From Globisporangium splendens (Eukaryota; Oomycota; Peronosporomycetes; Pythiales; Pythiaceae), in assembly GCA_006386115.1 (NCBI GenBank), contig VFIW01000017.1, forward strand, positions 1-64,000: a DNA stretch of 64,000 bases, read 5' to 3'. A program made the position numbers and the translations under genes. Positions within the stretch are counted from its first letter, which is position 1. The number at the start of each line of letters is the position of its first letter. Shown here one piece after another: positions 47,071-61,607 of this stretch. The notes under the pieces were generated by a model, which was given only the letters and a program-made list of their open reading frames with translations, did no database searches and was not told the origin of the DNA.

Positions 47071-48542
47071 ATGGCGACGAAGCACCTGCTCGTGCTCTCG
47101 ACGGGGCAGCACGTGGGCAAGACGACGGTGAGTCTCGGGCTCGTCAAGAGCCTGCAGGCCAAGTACCGGGGCACGTGCAAGCAGGTGGCGTACTGCAAAC
47201 CCGTGGGCCAGCAGCACGTGCCTGTGGGCGGCGGCTTGCGTGTCGACAAGGACGCGTTCCTCTTCAAGGAGCACTTTGGTCTCGTGCACGACTACAAGGA
47301 CATGTCGCCCGTGATCTTCCCCGACGGCTTCACGCGCGACTTCATCGACGGCAAGGTCACGGAGCAGGAGCTCGCGGCGTCCATCCAGCGCGCGCACGCG
47401 AACCTCTACCGCGAGAGCGACTTCCTCATCTGCGAAGGCACGGGCCATACGGGCGTCGGCTCCATCTGCGAGCTTAACAACGCGCAAGTCGCGTGTAAGT
47501 GAATGCGCTGTTATGGGATTGGTGTTAGTACATGAAGAATTTGGAACTGACGACCGATTGTGGTTTATGCAGCGCAACTGAATATGGACGTCGTGTGCAT
47601 TGCGCTGGGCGGCCTTGGCTCGTCGTTCGACCAGTTGGCGATGAACCGAGAGCTTCTCGTCAAGCACAACGTGCGGATGCGCGGCGTCATTTTGAACAAA
47701 GTGAACCCGCAGAAAATGGACATGATCAAGGTGAGGAATAGTGCTGAACATGTAACAAGGAATAGAGGTCGTAGCGTATTAGTATATTTTCATGACGCCA
47801 CGACCTTACTGATTAAATTGCTTGTGTGAATAGGACTATTTCTCGCGTGCACTGAAGCGTTGGGATATCCCCCTCGTCGGTTGTATCCCCGAGCTCAAAG
47901 ATCTGAGCTGCCCGACCATGGCGGACTACAGCAAGCTGCTCAAGTCGGACATGATCTCTGGTACACCGTGAATGCGTCGGTCGTAAAGCTTTGGATTATT
48001 CTAAGCCGAGTCGTCTTTGTGTGTCGTGTGTGGTGGTAATTTGTTCTTTTTATGCAGGCATCGAAGCGAATATGCGCTACTTTACGAGCATCCGACTCGC
48101 ACTCGCGCCAGTGAATGAGAAGAATCTGTTCAAGGCGATTCCGAACCAACTCGTCATCACGGTACGAGAATCTTTCAATTGCTTTAGTATTATAGTGACG
48201 GGGTGAACACTGACATACGAATACGTGCCACAATCCCCATTACAGCATAGCGGTCGCCATGATGTGATCGACGCGATCCTCGGCAACCAGGAGGCGTCGG
48301 GGAAGAACCTCATGTCGGGACTGATCCTCACGGGGTGGGAGCCTCCCAGCGACGCGCTCGCGAAGCGATTGGAGGCCGACAACATCCCGTGCATCTACGT
48401 GTCGCCGGACAAGGCTGACAGCTACACGCTCACGGCCCGCATAGCGCAGTTCACGGCCAAGTTGCGCCGCGACGACACGGTGCGATTGGAGATGGCGGCA
48501 GATCACGTGTCGAAGCACTGCGACTTTAGCTTTTTAGACTAG
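47071..48542 (+). CDS. BioD-like P-loop plus DRTGG-domain protein
   Basis: Five exons (47071-47494, 47573-47730, 47834-47960, 48058-48161, 48246-48542), 369 residues. The N-terminal domain is a dethiobiotin-synthetase/CobQ-type P-loop ATPase (STGQHVGKTTVSLGLVKSL, YCKPVGQQ, CEGTGHTGVGS, GVILNKVNPQK); the C-terminal domain is DRTGG-like (LVITHSGRHDVIDAIL, GLILTGWEPPSD). This pair is the regulatory front half of long bacterial phosphotransacetylases, but the acetyltransferase domain is absent. Biochemical role unknown. No signal peptide. Confidence 0.7.
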
Positions 48543-48704
48543 GCTCACAACAATGTCCGGAGAGGCTGTATTTGCATCGTCAAATGTGTTCTTTTTATTT
48601 GTTTTCTGTTTTTTTTCATTTGCGTCATGGACAACGAGCCGAAGTTTGATTCTCACAAGAAGGAAATAAACTCACTCGATGCACTGGTGCATTCTCCTTT
48701 TCTT

Positions 48705-48725
48705 CTCTCTCTCTCTCTCTCTCTT
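48705..48725. repeat. (CT)n microsatellite
   Basis: About ten CT units in the gap between the BioD/DRTGG and KDEL receptor 3' ends. Confidence 0.9.
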
Positions 48726-48797
48726 CTGTCTTTGTCTACTTCTTTGCATGAGGCTGAGGGGCGCATGGAAGCTCTAGCGCTGACATTGTACTGCTTC

Positions 48798-49858
48798 TTA
48801 CGCTGGCAACGTCATCTTCTTGCCATGGTATTTGCTACAAGCATATAACCACATATTCACATGAGATCGAAGAGCAAACACAAATAGGCAATGTGTAACA
48901 GATTCTTCGAACGTACCTAATGGCGTAATAGTAGAAAAAGTCGACGTAGAGCGCGGTTTGCACCATGCCGGCGATAAACATGAGCCAGATGAAGTGGTAC
49001 GACTTCTCCGTGGCGGCGCGGTAGATCCAGTTGAGCACGTAGAAGCCGCGGTACGCGCCGAGCAGCACGACGTAGTTGCTCGTCAGGTTCTCGACTTCGC
49101 CGTGGCGCTGCAGCAAAATCAACTGCGGCACGATCGCCACGGCTTCCAAGTAGATCGAGAACGTCCACAAGATCTGCATTAATGGCACGATCATTAGCGA
49201 AATACGATCTCTCTCAGAAACAACCACAACATAAGCGCACACAGGTACGCACCTCCATGACTTCGAACTGCTCGTTGAAGATGAGCGCGAGCAGCGCGCA
49301 GGGGAGCACGGCGAACTTGATGTGCAGGAACGTGTCGTGCGAGCGGTCGTACGTGCTCCGGAAGGGCTCCTTGTACCGGATCACGTACACGATCGCACCC
49401 GAGAAGACCAGGAAGAGCAGCTTCATCACCGTGTTGTACACGCTCACAAAGTGCGTGAACAGATCCAGGTAGCGCGTCACAAACACAAGGAAGAACAGCT
49501 CCTGCGACTTGAGCGAAATGCCTACACATTACACGGCACCATACGCCCTGTCAGCCCGCTGTGTCCACATACATTGAGAGACGTGAAGCTTCGTATCTTT
49601 CTCCATACGAAAAGAAGGGTTAGAAAGGGGGCTTGAGGACACACACGCATACAATAACGCCCATCCAACGCACTAGGCGTGCATGGACACAGCCGCCCTT
49701 CCTCCCTTTCCCCCTTCTCTCACACACAAAACCACTATGTGCATCTACTCGCATCGAGTCTCCTTACCGGCAGCGGAGCGCGACGCGAGGAGCTTGAGCA
49801 GCATCACGATGAAGCTGGCCAAGTGGGCCATGTCGCCCACCAAACGCAAGAGGTTCAT
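48798..49858 (-). CDS. ERD2: KDEL receptor (ER lumen protein retaining receptor)
   Basis: Four exons (49858-49768, 49521-49253, 49173-48917, 48834-48798), 217 residues, normal family length. Seven-helix Golgi receptor that returns HDEL/KDEL proteins to the ER. Opening MNLLRLVGDMAHLASFIVML, then SRSAAGISLKSQELFFLVFV, RYLDLF, YLEAVAIVPQLILLQ, YVVLLGAYRGFYVLNWIYR and the C-terminal KKMTLPA, which contains the dilysine-type COPI signal. The last exon is only 37 nt. The first intron is 246 nt, long for this genome. Confidence 0.96.
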
Positions 49859-50465
49859 GGTGTCCGCTCTCTGGAGCAGCAGGCGCTAGCAGCACTAACA
49901 GCGGGCGTTGACGTGGTTGCGGGCGTCACGAAGGATGCCAGATGCGCTCTTTCGCACGAATTTCAATGTATGGGCTTCAAATAGACATACGCGTCGCCCG
50001 TATAAGAGACGCAGCAGCAACCGAACCGAACGAAAGCGCGGGTTGGCGGGTCTGGATCTGATGCACATATCTGAAAACCCACCCGACCCGTGGCACCAAA
50101 AGATAGGACAGCAGCACTAAATAGAGGGACTCGAAAGAGTGCCTTCAACTTCCATTATGGACTGGATCCAACAGGCACAATGCTGAACCGAAAATGAATC
50201 TCATTACGGCGTCCACACAGGCATCTCATCTGCGACAACGAGTGACCAATGCTCGATGGCTGATTTCCCTCCGCTACTGATTGAAGACCGGAAAAGACTC
50301 GGTGCGTTTGGTGTCGCGTCGCACTGCCGCCATGAATAGCATGTGAGAGCGAAACCGCCCATTCGGTTGACCCCGTCCGCTCACGAACCTCCCTGCCTCG
50401 CACGACGACTGCCTCGCCGGAAGGAAGAAAAGAAGGAGTGCTGTTTAACACCATACCCACTCATT
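49859..50465. other. Intergenic region between diverging genes
   Basis: 607 bp between the KDEL receptor and inositol phosphate kinase start codons. No coding bias or structural RNA seen; promoters for both genes are expected here. Confidence 0.6.
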
Positions 50466-51896
50466 ATGAACGACGTACACGCCGCCGCGCTCGACGAGGA
50501 TGCCGATGTAGTCGAAGTAGATGACATGGACGCAGCGGACCGAGGAGCGCAGTCACAGGCGCAGACGCGTCACCGCCTCTCGCTGCAGACGAGCAAGTCC
50601 TCCGAGAGCCTGGGCGAGTCGGAAGACGGATACATGCCGCACAACCAGGTCGTCGCGCGCTCCAAGGACGGCGCCGCCGCGTTCTATCTCTTCAGCCACC
50701 AGGCTGGCGGCCACAAACCATTCCTGCGAAGCGCGAACGGCGAAGTGTGTAAACCCGCGATCCCGCTGGAAGTGCAGTTTTACACGTGTCTGGAGACGAG
50801 ATGTGCACAGCTCAAGCCCTTTGTGCCGCCGTTTTGTGGGCTCGTGACCGTGGAACTCATGCTGCCGTCGTTGGCGCCGCCGCCCAAGATGGCAAATTCG
50901 GCCAGTTCAGGTGATCTCAAGCGCTTGGGCAGCTCCACCAGATTAGACGGGGAGACCAAGAGCCCCGTGAAAGTGCTCCCAAAGGTGCCACTTCCAAATG
51001 GCCATGGGAAGAAGCGCCGACTCGTCAAGAAGTATGCTGGAGGAGGAAATCCGAGCAGTAGTGGTGCATCGCCGTCTGGGTACAGCGCCAAGTTGTGGCG
51101 GAAAGAGCGCAACAAGCGGAAGGCAGGCGGCATCTCCAGATCCAACAGCACGGGACCGTTCAAAGATATCCCTTTTTATGGAGAATCTCCTTCATGTGGT
51201 GCTGCTGGCACGGACAAAGCTGGTTTATTGTGGTTTCCTTAACCTCCCCATTACATTATCTCGTGTTAGGTGACTTGACGTCGTCGTACTCGAGACCGTG
51301 TGTGCTGGATATCAAGATGGGCACGCGGCAGCACGGCGAAGACGCGACACCGGCGAAAGCGCTGAGCCACACGGCGAAATGTGAAGCGACCACGTCCGCA
51401 TCGCTCGGACTGCGCATCTGCGGGATGCAAGTTTACAACCAGGAAGACGAGAAGTACACGCTGTGGGACAAACACTGGGGAAGAAAACTCACAGCCGACG
51501 ATATCGAACCCGCGCTCGAAACAGTGAGTTTCCAAAAAGCTTTCCTGTCGCTTTTGTTGTGGGGTCTCCTAACTGCATGCTTTACCTTGGTTTGACACGC
51601 TTAAGTACCTCTCGAACGGCGTCTCGCTTCGTCGTGATGTGCTGGCGCCGCTCGTGAAGAAAGTAAAAGAACTCAAGCGGACCATTGAAGTGACGCACGG
51701 GCTGCGGTTTTGGGGAGCATCGCTGCTGATCATCTACGAAGGCGACTTGCGGCTCGGCCAGCAACCTCGAGTAGACGTGTACCTGATCGATTTCGCACAC
51801 TGCCAGATGAGCCCGGAGCTAGACTCGCCCGACGAAGGATTGCTGCTCGGACTGACCAACATCGACAGGTTCTTGAGCAGAATCCTAAATGAATAG
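50466..51896 (+). CDS. Inositol polyphosphate kinase (IP6K/IPMK family)
   Basis: Three exons (50466-51198, 51270-51523, 51606-51896), 425 residues. The IPK signature PCVLDIKMGTRQHGEDA is intact (PxxxDxKxG, inositol binding), with KCEATTSASLGLRICGMQVY, the ATP-binding LRFWGASLLIIYEG (SSLL-like) and the metal Asp in VYLIDFAHC. TRQHGEDA and the sequence order resemble IP6 kinases, which make the pyrophosphate IP7. A 150-residue Ser/Lys/Gly-rich insert precedes the signature. The first intron is the least certain: its donor (GTGCTG at 51199) is weak but keeps frame and gives a normal intron length. Confidence 0.82.
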
Positions 51897-54380
51897 CGGG
51901 CTAGAGTGTGCATGGATCGGCGCTGAGCTAACTCAAGACGCCAAACACGAGATTATTAGTATGGCACAAAGGGGTTCGCTCTCTTCTTCTTCTCTGCGTG
52001 TTCGTCAGTTTGGATCAGCTCCATTATTTGCATCCGTCTCTATCTGAAATTGGTTGGCCATCTTGCGATACTCACTCGCTTCGTCCGGGCGGCCTAGTGT
52101 TGTCAGCAATTTCGCGCATTCTTCCAGTAACCCACAGCGCTCACGCACATCGTCACTCGCATCCAAAGTCCGTTTGTACTGTCGCAGTGCATCTTCGGCG
52201 CAATTCTGAGCTGCGAGCACATCTGCCAACGTCTTCCGCGTCAACGAGGAATCCTGACACACAAGCGATCGTCGCAGTAACTTCTCAGCGTCTTCTAAGC
52301 GGTCGATTGCAACGAATCCGTTGCTGAGCTCGCGCAGCAGCACGGGATTGCTCAAATTGTACCGAAGTGCCTGCTGCACAAAGCGTTTGGCTTCTGTTTC
52401 TTGCCTCGCGGTGATCTTATGCGATGACGTCAGTGCGAACAGCGCAAGGTACCCCCACACGTCAAGGTTACTCACGTCCAGACGATTGGCCTCGGCGAAC
52501 GCCATGTGAGCCAGTTCCCATTTCTCCATCCGCAAGCTTGCGATGCCCACACCAAGCCAATTGGACGCGACACGGAACTCATCGCACGCCTGCAGGAACA
52601 CGGTCTCCGCGAGACCAAACTGCGACGCCTGAAGCAGCACGATGCCCAAATGTACGTACAGTCCGAGTCGAAGCTCGTCGGTTCGAAGCAGGGTGTGGTT
52701 TTCCAGCGCGCGTTGCAGACACTCGATCGCGGTCTCAGTCTGGTTCTCTTTTTGTTGCAAATACGCTTTCCCGAGAATGAGCCATGCAAACGGATGCGAA
52801 GGTTCAATCTCCAGCGCATCACGCAAGAGCTTAATCGCGCGGTCACTGTCACCAGCGGCTAATCTGGATTCGGCTTCAATGGCTCGTTTCACCACTCGTT
52901 CTTGTGCACTGAGCACGTCGCGTGGTTTTCGGAAGGAATCTGCGAGTTCGAGACCAAGTTGAGTCGTCTCGCGCAACTTGAGTTCGTTCGTGTACTCGAC
53001 AAGAAATATCCAAACCGACGCGAGGCACGCATTCTTGCAGGTTTCGCCGCCGTCATGCTGTAGAATCTGCTGTGCTTTGAGCAGCTCGAAAAGTGCCAAG
53101 TTACCAGTGGGGTCTTTTCCAGATTGCACAAAGTAGAACGCTAAGAGCGCATGTGCGAGAACGACATCTGTCCAGATCGTCTTTGTAACGCCAGTGAATG
53201 TAGACGCCGAATATGCTGCGAGTGCAAGCGCGATGGTGCTCTTTCCGAAGTGCTCGACATGTACAGAGTCTCGTAACTCACAGAGAAGCGCCGTGTACCC
53301 GATTAATGCCGGCAGCGAGCGTGCATTGAGAGAAAGACACTGTCGGAAACTTGTGCCTGCTCTCTCCATGTCGCCCTGAATGAGGCTGAAGCGAGCATAA
53401 TCGTACCATACCGACTCGAGTGCGTACGGAGACGGATGCGCTGTGCTCTGATGGTGGGCTTGATGATGCTGGTTATGGTCGTCGCGTGAGAGGAGTGCAT
53501 GCTCTTCAGCATACGCTATCCGATCGAGATGGATCACCTCACTCTTCTCGGCGTCTCCATTGACTTCGTTTTCCATGGCTTTCAGCTTGAGGGCATCTAA
53601 CACTGCTGCCATTTCTTTCTCGGATGGTTTGTCCTGCATGGAAGCGCTCGCTTTCTCGAGTGCATCCAGGTCACTGTAAATCGCTTCATGGAGCACTGTG
53701 TGCACTTCCTCCATCACCAGCGCGTAGACACGGCCAAAGTACTCTTTCTTCCTCTCGTTTGCTTTGGATCCCTGCTTCTTGTGTCTTGTGCCGTTCGGGT
53801 GCTCGCGCTCTTCTTCGTCCAAGCCGTCGGCATCATCATCCGAAATAAGCTCGGACCGTGCAAAGCGGTCACGTATAACGGGGATGATGCGCTTCTTCAG
53901 CGTTTCCTTGAAATTTTGATACACACCCTGTGTGTTCAGCTTGAAAATGAGCTTCTGTTTTTTGTCGCCGCGCGCATTGTTGTTCAGATGGCTAATGCTT
54001 CCGTGGTCAATACTCGCGTTCTTGGCGCCATGGAACGAGTCTTCGTACTCGTGTAGCAGCGTGACGACTATGCGTCGAATCTCTGTGTGAAGACCAGCGA
54101 TCGAATCGATTCGCTGCTCACGCTCTTCAACGAGGTCGCGTTGCGGAATCACCTCCCCAATGGAAAGCGACGGCGGTAACGGCGTGCTTGGGGGTTGAAG
54201 CACCAAGGGTGAGCTCAAAACCTCAATGATGCTCTCCACATACGTTCCAGAGATACTCAGCGCATTAGAAATCGAAGCTGCTTGATGAACAACCGACTCG
54301 TAGTCTGCTAGAGCAGCTTGGATCTTCTTTTTCTCGTCGTTGGACACAGCGGCCGCAAGGTCTTGTTCAATGGACTCCTT

Positions 54381-54393
54381 TGCAACAGGAATC
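54381..54393. repeat. Target-site duplication, left copy
   Basis: TGCAACAGGAATC, identical to 55456-55468, at the 3' end of the LINE fragment. Confidence 0.88.
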
Positions 54394-55455
54394 TTTATCT
54401 TTATAAGGTGAGGTATATTTAGGTTCATCTTCGTGACCTACAATATCCATTCTCCTACCTAATCTTCATTACGAATTTCATCTAGGAGTGTAAATGTGTC
54501 TATAGCGCGGATTGCACTAGATCACTTCTGAATGCTAAATAATCTTTGACCAGGATGGCATGTTCTCTTGGTCCTATGTGAGGCTGCCTTGTGTTGTCCA
54601 ATGACCTTGGGTCTTCCGAACTTCGCATAAGCCAATGCATGACGTCGTTGTCAAGATCCTGGGTGAGATTGTTGAAAGCAGCTCGATGAGTTGGGAAGTG
54701 AACCTGCGTTGAGGTTCTGGTGTCCATGGCTAGGTTGGCGGCTGAGTCCGCCATCTTGTTGAAGGCACGGTAGTGATGGTACCATCCTCGGATGTCGATG
54801 CAATCCGCGAGTCGTCGACTTGTCTGTATAAACGTGCCAATCGGTGCTGTCGAGGGGACCGATGCATTCGCTGTTGGGAGATAATGAGTGCACTGTCTCC
54901 AATCACGTACAACGGTTCGAAGTGACTGCGTTGGACTTCTCGGAGTCCATGTATGAGACCCCAGTACTCGGCAAAGTTGTTGGTCGTGTCCTTCCTGCTA
55001 TACGCCATGCTCGCGACCCAAATTAAGCTGGCTGTGTGCGAGTCCTTATGGACACGCACGATAACGGATCCAGTCCCTCCTGGTCCTGGATTGCCGCGTG
55101 ATCCACCATCGAAAAACAACAGGTAAACGCCGCGAGTATCACTTGGAGTCAAGGGGATGGCGTCGGTTTGGCTGAGAAAGCAGTCGACATATGCCTTGAG
55201 AACTGCTGCAACCGTGTGACCGTCCAGAGTCTCCAGCTTGCGCTTCAGCGAGTCGTGTGAGGTTTCGCATTCCTGCCTCTAATCTGGTCATCATGATCGC
55301 CATCTCAGCAGTCGATTCGATCGGATCCGAATCCATGCGTCGCAGATGCGCACACCAAATGGCATGTATGAGCGACGCGCTCATATATCGCCACAGCATG
55401 TGTGCGACGGAATAGAGGTGATCTTGATGTTCATTGGAGAACTTGTGTCCGATAA
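54394..55455 (-). mobile_element. 5'-truncated non-LTR retrotransposon (LINE) with RNase H
   Basis: 1062 bp, read on the reverse strand. It encodes the end of a LINE polyprotein: a linker after the reverse transcriptase (LWRYMSASLIHAIWCAHLRR) and an RNase HI domain with FFDGGSRGNPGPGG (first Asp), NNFAEYWGLIHGL (Glu), VIGDSALII (Asp) and, in another frame, RAFNKMADSAANLAMD (last Asp). A frameshift near 54812-54820 and another between linker and RNase H show that it is a dead copy. The reverse transcriptase is missing, as expected for 5' truncation. The 3' end is a short A-rich tail (ATAAAGATAAA) directly before the 13-bp duplication. Confidence 0.85.
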
Positions 55456-55468
55456 TGCAACAGGAATC
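55456..55468. repeat. Target-site duplication, right copy
   Basis: TGCAACAGGAATC, identical to 54381-54393. In CFAP70 sense it encodes the end of VIPVA, which occurs on both sides of the element. Confidence 0.88.
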
Positions 55469-56655
55469 ACTTTGTTGACCTTGACACGCGCGAGCATCCG
55501 CGCGGTACCCGGACGAACAAGGTCAGACAGATGAATGCGAACGTTTGCTGTGAGAACCTCGGGAAGCTTCGCGGCGCCTTCCACGTACGTTCGCCGCAAC
55601 GTTGCGCCAATGTGCTTGTCAACGTGAATAAACTCTGCGAGGCGGTCGACAGCCGTCTGCATGAATGAAAAGAGGGTTCTCGGTAAGTAACTGAGACATG
55701 GGTACAGACCGACTAAGCATCAAACCTTTAGGAAAAGCTTGGTGATCGCTGCTGTCGGGGGAAGTGCCACACTCCATGCGCCAGTGAGCTGCGGCGCTGA
55801 TGCACTTGGGTCACCTGACGTATCTTCGTTGTCCGCTGCAGCTGGTGGTACTGTGATTGCTCCCGATGGCTCGTACTGGAGCTTTCCACCCGAGAGTACA
55901 AATGATTCAGTCGGCACCGCTGGCTCACTAGTCGCAAGGTCCGGTAATCGAATCTCCAAGTCGTAAGTTGCCAGATTCCGCTCTGGGGCGGCACACATCT
56001 GTATCGCTTCGTCGTCGTTTGCGCATGGCAGCGTCCATTCTTTCGGCAGATTGACGAGCGCGAGAGAGTGGATACGCAGCACGCGGCACCCACTGGCGAA
56101 ATCGGCCAAGTCTACGTCGACCTGAATACAGACATCAATCACGAGCTCGTGAACAATCGCACGGGTCGGGATTCGCACTTTCTCCTGGAAACTGTGGCTC
56201 ATGATCGCATTCATCAGCGAGAGCTGCTGCTCACCGAGCAATTCGTCTGTCGTGCTCGATCACGAAGTGCCCCTATACACTGAGGTCTGCACCTGCGCAC
56301 CCAAGAGCGTCTCGAGCATGTCTTTCGTCAGCGGCAACGCCTTGGAACACTGATGGTACTGCAACTGCACTGTCATCTCATCGTCCGTCTCGCCAGCGTC
56401 GCCTCGAGCAGAGTCGACCGCATGCTGCGATGGGAGGTGGAAGCTCTTCGCGAGCGTGTTGTCATCACCGCCAGCGAACCAGACTTTGTCAAGCAGTTGT
56501 CCATTCTTGTGCACGACCGTCACGGTTGCCCACAGCGAGATCGACTCGTCGGTCGCGCCATCGCCGTCAACTGCTGATGTAGGCGAAGACGACGACAGCG
56601 TCCACGTCACGCGCTGCAGCTCGGCCACGAACGTTCCCTGCGTCTCGCGCTCCAC

Positions 56656-57021
56656 CGCCGTCTCCCGTGCGGCGTGGACGAAGTCGCGCAGTCAGCTATT
56701 CTATTCTAATGCTTCTAATGCAGAGGAAATGCGCGCGCACAGGGCTCGAAGCGTCGCTTGAGGGTTCATTTATGTGGGCCACACAATATTCTGCGTCGTT
56801 TTGCACCAAATTTACAAAACGAGGCTGTATCTCAGCTTCAAGAACCGAAAAGCGTTGGAAACCGTGGAAGATCAGAGTGTATGTCAACACTAAACACCAA
56901 AACAAGGTTGACTTGCACCAAAAAGCGTTGGAAACCTTGAGAGTTGCAGGCTCTCTCGCATGTGTTGTGTGGCTGAATCATTGCGAGGGAGTTCAAGCGA
57001 ACGCAATTGGAGATAAGGACG
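56656..57021. other. Intergenic region between diverging genes
   Basis: 366 bp between the CFAP70 5' region and the OGDH start. An imperfect direct repeat (GCGTTGGAAACC, at about 56851 and 56926) is present. It probably includes a missing first CFAP70 exon and the OGDH promoter. Confidence 0.5.
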
Positions 57022-60502
<3,481 letters not shown>

Positions 60503-60628
60503 AGGCAGAAACAGAGAGCTTCATACAAAGATGACAATGTAAGAAAGACTGCCATCCATTGAGCGTATCTACGCGGTGTGTTTTGTTTCCTTGTTTGATT
60601 CGAAAGCGTTCATTCAGCAGTCAGTTGA

Positions 60629-60820
60629 GCAGTTTTAAAGAAGGACAACGTACTTGCTCCCTTCAACAACAGCAGAGAGTTTGGGGATGCCAAGCATGTC
60701 ATCAGACCAGTTCTAAAAATCGACGACGACGAGAAGACTTCGGAGCACTTTGCGCACAACGACAACTTGTCGTACCGCCGTGCTACGCAGCAGCAGGAAC
60801 ACGCGCGCTCCCATTACTGA
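60629..60820 (+). pseudogene. Orphan coding-like exon remnant
   Basis: 63 codons with the local coding bias and no start codon, beginning AVLKKDNVLAPFNNSREFGD and ending QEHARSHY at a TGA. It may begin at a splice acceptor near 60632. No upstream exon was found and no family is recognised. Confidence 0.3.
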
Positions 60821-61218
60821 TGCAGGTTACTCTCACCCGCAAAATAGGCTGTTTCCCGTGCGACGAGGTCTTCTCCGTTCCTAAATGCTTCGTCCGTCAT
60901 CTTCGTGCCATCGGAACTGGTGTGATGCATCATCTTTGTTAATGCTTGACAAGTCGCAGCCAAACACACCGTTCACAAGGGCAAAAAAGGCGCTGTTGCG
61001 ACCCAGACAAAGCAGTCGTTACCAACATCGACGAAGGTGCTGCTGCACACCAGCATGATAGCACCGATAACGCAGGACGAAATCCGCTCCAAACCTGATC
61101 ATTTTCATGTCAGCACACATGCATTACAAAGGGAGAAGAGCAGGCTCACCTCGTGTCTTGACAGTCGGCGCAAGGGTCGGACGGTGACCGAGGGCTCCTC
61201 CAAACAAACGGACAGAGA

Positions 61219-61407
61219 TTGGCAAGATGGTTTCTCGGGCGAAGGCGGACTGTTGCACTTGAGCGCGAAAGCAACACTGACTGCGATTTGTGCGATCTTC
61301 TAGCGAAGGGAAACAGCTACTTTCGCGTCACCTGCTCGGACTGTGGAACCTTCGTGCTACATCAAAAACAACACTCATGCAAATATACAACTATTTGCAT
61401 TCGCTGA
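61219..61407 (+). pseudogene. Cys/His cluster remnant, possibly transposase-derived
   Basis: A 62-codon frame containing CDLCDLLAKGNSYFRVTCSD followed by CGTFVLHQKQH. The C-x2-C...C-x2-C...H spacing resembles the C-terminal cysteine-rich domain of piggyBac-type transposases. The upstream frame lacks a transposase core, so this would be only a remnant. Weak evidence. Confidence 0.3.
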
Positions 61408-61607
61408 CAGTTTACTCATACCAGCAATTAATTGGTTGTCTCTCACGTAAATTGATCAAAGGTACTATATATGGATATAGATTGAATTATTAGACCTCTT
61501 CGTCTAATGTATCTGACAATGTGGAACGCTACACATTGCCAGACAAAAACAAACCCTCCAAAACACAAACGCAAAGCAGGGCGGCGCACGAAAGCAACGA
61601 GAGCACC

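Larger units (their letters stand above)
52005..56655 (-). pseudogene. CFAP70: CFAP70-like axonemal protein, split by a LINE insertion
   Basis: Reads on the rever­se strand: exon block 56655-55726, intron 55725-55657, exon from 55656 to 55456, LINE 55455-54394, then 54393-52005. The C-terminal ~790 residues hold the CFAP70 region (LHTEIRRIVVTLLHEYEDSF, YQNFKETLKKRIIPVIRDRF) and a TPR array (ASNWLGVGIASLRMEKWELA, LDVWGYLALFAL). The N-terminal part matches the beta-rich head (RVLRIHSLALVNLPKEW, ANVRIHLSDLVRPG). CFAP70 anchors at the outer dynein arm base and is needed for flagellar beating. Breaks: in-frame TGA at 56260-56262 and the exonic insertion, which adds 1075 nt and several stops. Removing the insert with one duplicate copy joins the frame exactly. 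No ATG is evident at the 5' end; an upstream exon is likely. Confidence 0.85.
60503..61607. other. 1.1-kb region without an intact gene
   Basis: No complete gene. Two coding-like stretches are listed separately (60629-60820 and 61219-61407), and another short one at about 60829-60942 has cysteine-rich GCFPCDEVFSVPKCFVRH. The rest is AT-richer, ending with the MED20 promoter. It looks like eroded gene or transposon sequence. Confidence 0.5.

Noticed and set aside
54394..55455. LINE fragment lying harmlessly in a CFAP70 intron
   Set aside because: A TTGTAG acceptor-like site precedes the downstream exon, but the 13-bp duplication falls in coding sequence on both sides and joins to an exact frame, so the original site was exonic.
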